Positions 1 to 7,261 of a stretch of DNA of 11,846 nucleotides are shown here, one piece after another (position 1 is the stretch's first letter; each line of letters begins with the position of its first letter). The stretch lies in contig DNPP01000261.1 of NCBI GenBank assembly GCA_003501365.1, positions 1,758-13,603 on the forward strand. The letters run 5' to 3'. Both the position numbers and the translations under genes were made by a program. Source of the stretch: Bacillota bacterium (GTDB taxonomy: Bacteria > Bacillota > UBA4882 > UBA8346). Below the pieces are notes generated by a model that was not told the DNA's origin, made no database searches, and worked only from the letters and a program-made list of their open reading frames with translations.

Positions 1-2003
1 GTAAGGCATTGGAGATCTGTCATCAATATGGGGTATTGCTGATTGTTGATGAAGTCCAAACCGGGCTGGGAAGGACCGGTCGAATGTTTGCCTGTGATTC
101 GGCAGGAATTACTCCTGATATTATGACCGTGGCAAAAGCCTTGGGCGGCGGAATCATGCCGATCGGGGCCTGCCTCTCGACAGAGCAGGTTTATACCGAA
201 GATTTTGCCCTTAAACATTCATCGACCTTTGCTGCCAACACCTTAGCCTGCAGGGTCGGACTGCGGGTTTTAGAGTTACTGACCCGCGATGACCGGCAGT
301 TGATAAAGGATGTTGAACGCAAAGGCCAATATTTATTATCCCGCCTCAGCGAGATCCAAAAGAAATATTCTCGGGTTATCAAAGAGGTCCGCGGCCGCGG
401 ATTAATGATTGGCATGGAACTGGGAGTCACCCCTGATAATCTTCCCCACTCAATGCTGGGAATTATTGCCGAGCAAGAGTTTTTATCTCCAATCGTTTCC
501 AGCTATTTACTAAATGTAGAGCATTTGAGAGTGGCGCCTACTTTAAACGGAGCATCAGTGGTCCGTTTGGAGCCGCCGTTGATTATCAGTGATGAACAAT
601 GCCGGATGGCGATAGATTCAATTGAGCGGATGGCGGCGCGGTTATCCAGTGGTAACACCGCCAGTTTCCTAGCTCATCTGGTTGGTAAAGAACTGCCTGC
701 AATCCCATTACCGGTCAAGGAACCCATTATTACTCCACCTATTCAACCGGCGCAGGAAGGGGAGGAACGTTTTGCATTTTTGATTCATCCCCTTTATCTA
801 AGAAATTACCGGGAGTTTGAGGATTCTTTGGGGATCTTTTCGGCCCAGGAGATCAAGAACTTATTTGATCGGGTGAATGATATCATTGAACCGTTTGTAG
901 TCGCTAAAACCAGGATTACTTCGAAGACCGGCAAACAGGCTTACGGTGAATTTATATGTGTCTCCCGGACTTCCGAGGAATTAATGAATATGCCGAAGGA
1001 GCAAGCATTTAAAGAATTAAGCTCCGCGGTAAATTTAGCCAAGCAGCGGGGCGCCAAGATCGTCGGATTGGGCGCTTATACCTCAGTCGTAACCAAGGGT
1101 GGTCGTGATTTACGTAATTTGGGGGTTGCCATTACTACCGGAAATAGTTATACTGTGGCTGCAGCAGTAGAAGCCACGCTAGAGGCAGCCAACCGCTTGG
1201 GAGTGCCGATCTGCGACACGGTCGCGGCAATCGTCGGTGCTACCGGAGCGATTGGCCGGGCTACCGCACTATTAATGGCCGAACGGGTCAATTCTCTGGT
1301 CCTCATTGGTAATCCCAACAATGAAGAGCATAGCCGGAGACGTTTACAAAAGTTAATCGCGGAGATTTACCAATTTTTGAACCGTAAAGGTCTGCAATCC
1401 GGCGGAGCAATTTGCGATTTTGTTCGTAACCATCCGCAAGTTCCGGATCCGGAGGCCCCTCTGGAACAATATCAAGAGTTTGCTGCGTTGGTTGTTAAAG
1501 AATCGCCACTGATTTATACCGTTGATCTGGAAAACTATCTGCCTACGGCTGATGTGGTAGTAACCGCCACTAGTCAGGTCAATAGTCTGATAACCCCGGA
1601 GATGCTTAAATTTGGTGCGGTTGTCTGTGATGTGGCGAGACCTGCCGATGTCAGTATGGAAGTGAAAGATGCCCGACCCGATGTGTTGGTGATTGATGGT
1701 GGCGTTATTGCTGTTCCGAGTGGAGCGGACCTGGGCTGGAATTTCGGTTTTGAAAAAGGCTTGGCTTATGCTTGTATGTCGGAAACTATGATGCTGGCCT
1801 TAGAGGGATTATATGAGCATTACAGCCTGGGAGTCGATATCAATGTTGAAGTGATTGAACTTTTTAAAAATTTGGCTAAGAAGCATGGCTTTAAACTAGC
1901 CGGGTTCCGCAGCTTTGATAAACCTTTATCCGAAGAGACATGGAATGACGTTCTTCGTGCTAGGGCTGAGGGCCAAAAACAAGAGGCAGTAAATGTTTCC
2001 TAG
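1..2003 (+). CDS. Class III aminotransferase - acyl-ACP reductase (AAR-like) fusion, 5' end outside the window
   Basis: The gene is open at the left edge (reading frame starts at base 3). About 666 residues are visible; numbering here is from the TTG at base 9, which is an internal codon and not the start. Residues 1-215 are the C-terminal part of a class III PLP aminotransferase: VDEVQTGLGRTG at 13-24 carries the PLP-ring Asp, and the Schiff-base Lys is K43 in TVAKALGGG. A Pro-rich linker covers about 230-253. Residues 254-645 resemble cyanobacterial long-chain acyl-ACP reductase, with TTGNSYT near 376-382, a Rossmann GATGAIG at 410-416, and C589 in ACMSETMMLALEG, matching the catalytic Cys region of AAR. 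An extra segment at about 437-505 is absent from cyanobacterial AAR. Family knowledge says AAR reduces acyl thioesters to fatty aldehydes. That the aminotransferase then makes an amine is inference. The 5' third of the aminotransferase is missing only because the window starts late. The stop is TAG at 2001. Confidence 0.85.
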   Translation, partial: KALEICHQYGVLLIVDEVQTGLGRTGRMFACDSAGITPDIMTVAKALGGGIMPIGACLSTEQVYTEDFALKHSSTFAANTLACRVGLRVLELLTRDDRQLIKDVERKGQYLLSRLSEIQKKYSRVIKEVRGRGLMIGMELGVTPDNLPHSMLGIIAEQEFLSPIVSSYLLNVEHLRVAPTLNGASVVRLEPPLIISDEQCRMAIDSIERMAARLSSGNTASFLAHLVGKELPAIPLPVKEPIITPPIQPAQEGEERFAFLIHPLYLRNYREFEDSLGIFSAQEIKNLFDRVNDIIEPFVVAKTRITSKTGKQAYGEFICVSRTSEELMNMPKEQAFKELSSAVNLAKQRGAKIVGLGAYTSVVTKGGRDLRNLGVAITTGNSYTVAAAVEATLEAANRLGVPICDTVAAIVGATGAIGRATALLMAERVNSLVLIGNPNNEEHSRRRLQKLIAEIYQFLNRKGLQSGGAICDFVRNHPQVPDPEAPLEQYQEFAALVVKESPLIYTVDLENYLPTADVVVTATSQVNSLITPEMLKFGAVVCDVARPADVSMEVKDARPDVLVIDGGVIAVPSGADLGWNFGFEKGLAYACMSETMMLALEGLYEHYSLGVDINVEVIELFKNLAKKHGFKLAGFRSFDKPLSEETWNDVLRARAEGQKQEAVNVS

Positions 2004-2029
2004 AAAGTGAAAACCATAAACAAATCGAT

Positions 2030-2057
2030 AACCCTGAAAATTTCAGGGTTTTATTTT
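2030..2057 (+). terminator. Rho-independent terminator after the aminotransferase-AAR gene
   Basis: AACCCTGAAA at 2030-2039 is complementary to TTTCAGGGTT at 2041-2050. The central A/T bases would open to form the loop, and the downstream arm runs directly into TTTTATTTT. It lies 26 bases after the TAG stop. This should end the upstream transcript, so the Ehr-like operon probably has its own promoter. No clear -35/-10 pair is visible in the 40 bases that remain before the next gene, so some read-through is possible. Confidence 0.8.
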
Positions 2058-2062
2058 GGTTT

Positions 2063-2088
2063 CGACCAACGTCGTTGTCGAGCTTTTT
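2063..2088 (+). repeat. Short inverted repeat followed by a T-run, just before the operon
   Basis: CGAC at 2063-2066 plus AACG at 2068-2071 pairs with CGTT at 2073-2076 plus GTCG at 2077-2080, with a bulged C at 2067 and almost no loop. AGCTTTTT follows. It sits only 12 bases before the GGAGG ribosome binding site at 2092-2096. It could be a protein-binding dyad or a second weak terminator; the sequence does not decide between them. Confidence 0.4.
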
Positions 2089-2100
2089 GTTGGAGGATGA

Positions 2101-4149
2101 ATGATGAGTAGTACCATTTCCGGCCTTACTTTTTTGATGCTCGCTTTATATGGTTTGGCAGCAGTTGCGGCTCTGGTGTTTTACCGCCACCCCAAGCTTG
2201 CCAATGTGATTCCGAATATTATTACGATTGTTGCCGCTTTTACAGGTACCACCGCGTCGATCATCCATTTATTATCCGATGCCAACCGGATCTATTTGGG
2301 CAACTTGATTACATCAGTGCCTTATCTATCCTTTGAACTCAGTATGGATCGACTATCGGCTTTTTTCATTTTGGTGTTATCCATTTTAACACTGGCGGTA
2401 TCCATTTACTCCATCGGTTATCTAACCCACTATTACCAGCGCCGTAATGTGGGTTTATTTAATTTCCTGGTGAACTTGTTCATCTTGGCGATGGCAGGGG
2501 TACTCCTCTCCGAAAATATGATTGCTTTCTTGTTAAGTTGGGAATTGATGTCGCTGTTGTCGTATTTTTTAGTAATTTACGAAGCAGAGGAAGCGGGGAA
2601 TCAGAGGGCCGGATTGATTTACTTGATCATGACCCATCTAGCAGGAGCCTTTTTATTTATTGCCATGGGGTTGATCTATAAAAGCTGCGGTTCATTGGCA
2701 CTCAGTTCTACGCTTGCGGGGGCTCCCGTTTGGGTGAAGAACCTATTATTTTGTTGTTTCCTTATTGCTTTTGGTACCAAAGCGGGTATCATTCCGTTGC
2801 ATATTTGGTTGCCATACGCACATCCGGCTGCACCCAGCAATGTATCGGCTTATATGTCGGGTATCATGCTAAAAATTGCCATCTATGGTTTTATTCGTTT
2901 TGTCTTCGGCATGCTGGGAGCAGAGTTTCAATGGTGGGGAACGGCCTTATTGATTATCGGACTATTTACCACCATCCTTGGAGCGGCCTATACTCTGGTG
3001 GAACATAATATTAAACGATTACTTGCTTATTGTAGTATTGAGAATATCGGGATCATCCTCATCGGCTTGGGTGTTGCTTGTCTGGCTTTTAGTACGGGGC
3101 AATTGCTCATTAGCGCCCTGGCCTTAACCGCCACTCTGTTTCATCTTTTGAACCACACTGTTGTTAAAGGGCTGCTTTTTATGGGCGCCGGCGCTGTCTT
3201 GCACACAACCCATACCAAAGACATGGAGAATTTAGGCGGACTATTAAAGAGAATGCCCATAACCGGAGTGTTTATGTTAATGGGGTCTTTAGCCATCTCC
3301 GCCATACCTCCGTTTAACGGCTTTGTGAGCGAGTGGCTTACCCTGCAGGCGTTATTTGTCTATATCGCCAATGCCACGAGCGGCATTAAGGTGCTGTTAA
3401 TTATGACGCTGGCAGCATTAGCCATGGCCGGATCATTTGCAGCCGCAAGTTTCGTCAAGTTCTTCGGTATCAGTTTCTTGGGGTTGCCCCGTAGCGAAAA
3501 TGCTGCAAAGGCCAAAGAAGTACCTCAGACCATGCTCTGGGGTATGGGACTGCTTGCCGGCTTAAGCTTGCTGTTGGGAATCTTGCCCCTAGTGATGGTT
3601 AGACTTTTGGATCAAGTGGTGGTAGGGGTTACCGGAGCGACTCTCTCCAGCAGCCTGAGGGGTAGTTCATTCATGATGTATTATCCCGTCACCGTAATGA
3701 AAAACTCCCTGACCCCATCGACGGTACTGATCATTGGAATAATTTTGGTGATAACGGTATGGTTAATCGTGAGAATATTGAGTTGGCATGGGAAAGAACG
3801 CGAGTATGGAACTTGGGACTGCGGTTTTAATGGCCTCAATGCCCGGATGCAATATAGCGCCACCGGTTTCTCCAAACCGTTACGAATCATTTTCCGCGCA
3901 CTTTACCGTCCCAATCGGGAATTTGAAGTCGAGCCGGGCGTTTCAGTTTATTTTCCTAAATCCGTACATTATGATACGACCACCGAGCCGGTTTTCGAAA
4001 AGTACTTATACCTTCCGATCAGCGGCGCTTTAACCGGGTTCGCCAGAAAATTCCGGATGATTGTTCAGACAGGCAGCATTCATCGGTACCTAATTTATAT
4101 ATTGGTGACGATTTTGTTATTATTATTGTATTTCCGTTGTTTCAGTTAA
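2101..4149 (+). CDS. hyfB: HyfB/NuoL-like antiporter-type membrane subunit of the Ehr-like complex
   Basis: The 682-residue, strongly hydrophobic protein belongs to the proton-conducting antiporter-like (NuoL/M/N, MrpA/D) family. E148 in SWELMSLLSY matches the conserved TM5 Glu. K227 in FGTKAGIIPLHIWLP matches the TM7 Lys. K258 and K356 (VVKGLLF, after an HLLNH motif) are further channel residues, and E412 lies in VSEWL. A soluble C-terminal part after about 560 (EYGTWDCGFNG, then YFPKSVHYDT) and a last membrane helix at 661-680 are typical of HyfB/HycC rather than NuoL, and the length fits HyfB. It should form one of the ion channels in the membrane arm. First gene of the operon. GGAGG at 2092-2096 is 4 bases from the ATG at 2101 and 7 from the ATG at 2104; the second may be the true start. 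The next gene follows after 11 bases. Confidence 0.92.
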   Translation: MMSSTISGLTFLMLALYGLAAVAALVFYRHPKLANVIPNIITIVAAFTGTTASIIHLLSDANRIYLGNLITSVPYLSFELSMDRLSAFFILVLSILTLAVSIYSIGYLTHYYQRRNVGLFNFLVNLFILAMAGVLLSENMIAFLLSWELMSLLSYFLVIYEAEEAGNQRAGLIYLIMTHLAGAFLFIAMGLIYKSCGSLALSSTLAGAPVWVKNLLFCCFLIAFGTKAGIIPLHIWLPYAHPAAPSNVSAYMSGIMLKIAIYGFIRFVFGMLGAEFQWWGTALLIIGLFTTILGAAYTLVEHNIKRLLAYCSIENIGIILIGLGVACLAFSTGQLLISALALTATLFHLLNHTVVKGLLFMGAGAVLHTTHTKDMENLGGLLKRMPITGVFMLMGSLAISAIPPFNGFVSEWLTLQALFVYIANATSGIKVLLIMTLAALAMAGSFAAASFVKFFGISFLGLPRSENAAKAKEVPQTMLWGMGLLAGLSLLLGILPLVMVRLLDQVVVGVTGATLSSSLRGSSFMMYYPVTVMKNSLTPSTVLIIGIILVITVWLIVRILSWHGKEREYGTWDCGFNGLNARMQYSATGFSKPLRIIFRALYRPNREFEVEPGVSVYFPKSVHYDTTTEPVFEKYLYLPISGALTGFARKFRMIVQTGSIHRYLIYILVTILLLLLYFRCFS

Positions 4150-4160
4150 GGAGGAATTGA

Positions 4161-5111
4161 ATGGGTTATTTGATGGCTGGAATCATACAGTTGGCAGTAA
4201 TTATCGTCCTGGCGCCGTTGGTCAACGGGATTATCAAGAAAATCAAAGCCCTTTCTCAAAAGCGCAAAGGGGCGCCACTGCTTCAACTTTATTATGATCT
4301 TTATAAATTAATGAAAAAAGATATGGTGATTTCCGAGACTGCTTCCTGGATTTTTAGGGTGACGCCCTATATTGTGATGAGTTCGGTGTTGCTGGCGGCC
4401 TTGTTAATCCCGCTAAGTATTCAACTCCAACCCATCCGTTTTATGGGTGACGTGATATTGGTCGTTTACTTATTGGCCTTGGGCAGATTCTTTATGGCGT
4501 TGACGGGTCTCGACACTGCCAGTACTTTTGGTGGAATGGGTAGCAGCAGGGAAATGATGATCTCATCATTGATCGAACCCTCCTTATTGGTGGCAGTATT
4601 TACCGTCGGACTGCTGGCCGGTTCCACCTCAGTTTACGACATGATGCAAAACTCAACTTTGACTGGATTGGCTATTTTTCAACCGGTTTATATATTGACT
4701 TTTTTGGCATTGTTTATTGTGCTAATCGCGGAGACCGCCAGAATTCCGGTAGATGATCCGGCCACTCATCTGGAATTGACCATGGTCCATGAAGCGATGT
4801 TATTGGAGTATTCCGGACGCTATCTGGCATTAATGGAGTTAAGCGCCGCTATTAAACAACTATTGCTCATTACGATCCTGGTGAATCTTTTTATTCCATT
4901 GGATGAGTTTTTCCATATTGTTAATCCGATAATGATGCTGGGGGTATCATTACTTGGTTATTTAGTGAAAGTGGTGGCGATTGCGGTTTTAATCGCGATT
5001 GTCGAGATTAAAACCGTAAAATTACGCTTGTTTTCGGTGCCGAATTTGGCGGCGCTTTCGTTCATTCTGGCTTTATTAGGATTTTTTCAATATTGGATCA
5101 TTGGGAGGTAG
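4161..5111 (+). CDS. hyfC: HyfC/HycD/NuoH-like membrane connector subunit
   Basis: The 316-residue protein has about eight membrane helices. It carries the NuoH-family signatures: QKRKGAPLLQLYYDLYKL near 33-50 (the loop facing the hydrophilic arm), GMGSSREM at 125-132, and ETARIPVDDPATHLELTMVHE at 191-211, with the acidic residues that line the entry of the ion path. In the family this subunit anchors the large and small subunits to the membrane arm and carries conformational or proton coupling between the redox site and the antiporter-like subunits. The ATG at 4161 has AAGGAGG at 4148-4154, partly inside the preceding stop codon, so translation is likely coupled to the upstream gene. All key motifs are intact. 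HyfC and NuoH cannot be separated on motifs alone; the operon content favours HyfC. Confidence 0.92.
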   Translation: MGYLMAGIIQLAVIIVLAPLVNGIIKKIKALSQKRKGAPLLQLYYDLYKLMKKDMVISETASWIFRVTPYIVMSSVLLAALLIPLSIQLQPIRFMGDVILVVYLLALGRFFMALTGLDTASTFGGMGSSREMMISSLIEPSLLVAVFTVGLLAGSTSVYDMMQNSTLTGLAIFQPVYILTFLALFIVLIAETARIPVDDPATHLELTMVHEAMLLEYSGRYLALMELSAAIKQLLLITILVNLFIPLDEFFHIVNPIMMLGVSLLGYLVKVVAIAVLIAIVEIKTVKLRLFSVPNLAALSFILALLGFFQYWIIGR

Positions 5112-5120
5112 GGCTTTACG

Positions 5121-5777
5121 GTGGAGAATTATTTGCAATTTTTATCAATTGCCATCCTTCTTTCCGGGTTTATCTTGGTGGCGAATAAAAGGGTTGACTC
5201 ATATATTAAGACTTTCCGCCTGCAATCGGTGTTACTGGCTTTAGTCGCCGGGTTGATAGGAGTTGGCAATATCGCCAGGGAAGGTAATTGGGAGATTATG
5301 ATTGTTTGTCTGATTACGCTAGCGATCAAAGTTTACTATATTCCCCATTTGCTGAAGAAAACGGTCCAAAAAGTTCAATATAAGGTTGAAAAGGATTTCT
5401 TTCTGAACATCCCGATTTCGGTCTTAATCTGTTGTGCCTTGGTTATCATAATTTATTTTGTTGTGCCTCATATTGATGATCTGCGCAATGCCAATCTTCA
5501 GGTCTATCTAGCCAACGCTATGGCCTTAGTACTTATCGGTCTATTTTTTATGATTAGCCGGAAGAAAGCTATCGGTCAAATTATCGGTTTCCTGGTGATT
5601 GAAAATGGATTATTTACAGCAGCGATTCTTTCCACGGAGGGGATGCCGATGATTGTGGAACTGGGAATCTTTTTTGATTTGTTGACAGCAGTGTTGATTA
5701 TGGGAATACTGGTCTTCCGGATTAACGAGAATTTTGAGTCGATTGATCTGGATAAATTAAGGAATTTGAGAGGATAA
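5121..5777 (+). CDS. hyfE: HyfE-like membrane subunit (NuoK/MrpC-related)
   Basis: The 218-residue protein has about six to seven membrane helices. The motif IGQIIGFLVIENGLF at 151-165 is the hallmark of HyfE/HycC-associated small subunits related to NuoK and MrpC; E161 and E180 lie where the membrane carboxylates of that family sit. The length matches HyfE (about 216 residues), which is longer than NuoK. The GTG at 5121 is the best start: the N-terminus then aligns with the family's first helix, and a weak purine stretch (GTAGGG) lies 7 bases upstream, while a better GGAGG at 5103-5107 is 13 bases away. Translation may therefore depend on coupling to the preceding gene, 9 bases upstream. It should be part of the ion-translocating membrane arm. 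Confidence 0.88.
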   Translation: MENYLQFLSIAILLSGFILVANKRVDSYIKTFRLQSVLLALVAGLIGVGNIAREGNWEIMIVCLITLAIKVYYIPHLLKKTVQKVQYKVEKDFFLNIPISVLICCALVIIIYFVVPHIDDLRNANLQVYLANAMALVLIGLFFMISRKKAIGQIIGFLVIENGLFTAAILSTEGMPMIVELGIFFDLLTAVLIMGILVFRINENFESIDLDKLRNLRG

Positions 5778-5781
5778 CGGT

Positions 5782-7260
5782 ATGGAACTTTTGATTTTGA
5801 TCATTCCGTTGCTGTGGATGTTTTTGTTTTGGGGTAGCACCCGAAAATGGTTACTCCATATGATTAACAGTATCGGAACGCTGCTTTTACTGATCTTGGC
5901 CCTGGTGATCACCTGTAAGGTAAATGCCAGCGGCCATATCGGCTATCCTTTTCTGAATCACTTTTTTTATTTGGATGCCTTGAGTGTAATTGTGTTGGAT
6001 ATCATCGCAATCGTCAGTTTTATGGTCAGCGTATTCGCTATCGGTTATCTGAACCGGGAATTAGCCCACCAGGTGATCAATCTTCGCCAGATTCAACTTT
6101 TCTATAGTCTGATGTATGCCTTTATTTTTACCATGGTGCTGGTGGTAAGCACTCAGAATCTTGGTCTGATGTGGATTGCCATCGAAGCAACGACCCTAGC
6201 CTCTGCTTTTTTGGTGGGATTTTATAATCAGCGGGAAGCCATCGAAGCGGCCTGGAAGTATGTGATTATTTGTTCGGTAGGCATTGCCTTGGCTTTGTTT
6301 GGTATTGTATTTCTTTATATCTCGGCGGTAAACATCTTTGAGGGTTCAAAATCCAACTTAAACTGGCTTTTCTTGTTACAAAATGCCAAGCTACTTAATA
6401 GCAGTATCGTAAAGATCGCCTTTATCTTTATTATGGTGGGGTTTGGCACTAAGGTCGGTTTGGTGCCGATGCATACCTGGCTCCCGGATGCTCACAGTCA
6501 GGCGCCGGCTCCGATTAGCGCCCTGCTGTCCGGAGTATTACTAAATAGCGCATTATACGGACTGATCCGGGTATTAGCCATTGTCAACAAAAATTTGGGC
6601 AGCAATCTCTATACCGGACGGTTGTTGGTTACTGCTGGACTGCTCTCCATCGCCACTGCAGCGGTATTTATTTTAACCCAGAAAGATTATAAACGGATGT
6701 TGGCTTATTCCAGTATTGAACATATGGGAATTATTACTTTCGGGCTAGGACTCGCCACTCCGATCGCATTGTTCGCAGCGCTTTTCCATATGATCAATCA
6801 TGCCTTTACCAAGTCGTTGCTCTTTTTAGCCTCCGGAAACGTCTATTTAAAATATAAAACGCGTGAGATTGCCGGTGTCTCAGGGTTGCTCAAGACTCTG
6901 CCTATTACCGGAACGGTTTTTTTGTTGGGCCTATTTGCAATCGCAGGCATGCCGCCATTCAGCGTTTTTAGCAGTGAGTTGAACTTGATTATCGCCGCAT
7001 TTTCAGCAAACCAAATCGCTGGGGCTATTTTGTTTATCTTGTTGATTGCCTCGGTTTGCGCAGGGATTGCAGTGGTAGCCATGAAAATGTTTTTTGGCGA
7101 AAACCGTAGTCCGGGAATGAAGCCCGGCGAAGAGAACCGGCTGGGACTTTCGGTATTGATTATATTGTTACTCTTGATTACAGTTAGCGGAATGTTGATA
7201 CCGGATCAATTGAAGCAGCTTTTAGAGTCGGCATCCGGGATCATCAAGGGGGTTGCTTAA
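5782..7260 (+). CDS. hyfF: HyfF-like antiporter-type membrane subunit (NuoM/N-like)
   Basis: The 492-residue protein is the second antiporter-like subunit of the operon. The family motifs are complete: E135 in MWIAIEATTLASAFLVG (TM5 Glu), K224 and H231 in FGTKVGLVPMHTWLPDAHS, the YKRMLAYSSIEHMGI motif at 303-317, HMINHAFTKSLLF with K344, and E399 in FSSEL. The length is close to HyfF (about 526) and to NuoM/N, and it lacks the long C-terminal tail of the HyfB-like protein. It should form the second ion channel. GAGAGGA at 5768-5774 gives a 7-base spacing to the ATG at 5782. The stop codon is one base away from the next ATG. No third antiporter-like subunit (HyfD) is present, as in several Ehr and Hyc-type layouts. 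Confidence 0.92.
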   Translation: MELLILIIPLLWMFLFWGSTRKWLLHMINSIGTLLLLILALVITCKVNASGHIGYPFLNHFFYLDALSVIVLDIIAIVSFMVSVFAIGYLNRELAHQVINLRQIQLFYSLMYAFIFTMVLVVSTQNLGLMWIAIEATTLASAFLVGFYNQREAIEAAWKYVIICSVGIALALFGIVFLYISAVNIFEGSKSNLNWLFLLQNAKLLNSSIVKIAFIFIMVGFGTKVGLVPMHTWLPDAHSQAPAPISALLSGVLLNSALYGLIRVLAIVNKNLGSNLYTGRLLVTAGLLSIATAAVFILTQKDYKRMLAYSSIEHMGIITFGLGLATPIALFAALFHMINHAFTKSLLFLASGNVYLKYKTREIAGVSGLLKTLPITGTVFLLGLFAIAGMPPFSVFSSELNLIIAAFSANQIAGAILFILLIASVCAGIAVVAMKMFFGENRSPGMKPGEENRLGLSVLIILLLLITVSGMLIPDQLKQLLESASGIIKGVA

Positions 7261-7261
7261 G

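Noticed and set aside
770..2003. Shikimate dehydrogenase or glutamyl-tRNA reductase identity for the C-terminal domain.
   Set aside because: The Rossmann part is similar, but TTGNSYT, the ACMSETMMLALEG Cys motif and the HGFKLAGF end match acyl-ACP reductase better.
2058..2096. Promoter for the Ehr-like operon.
   Set aside because: No acceptable -35/-10 pair was found in the short space after the terminator.
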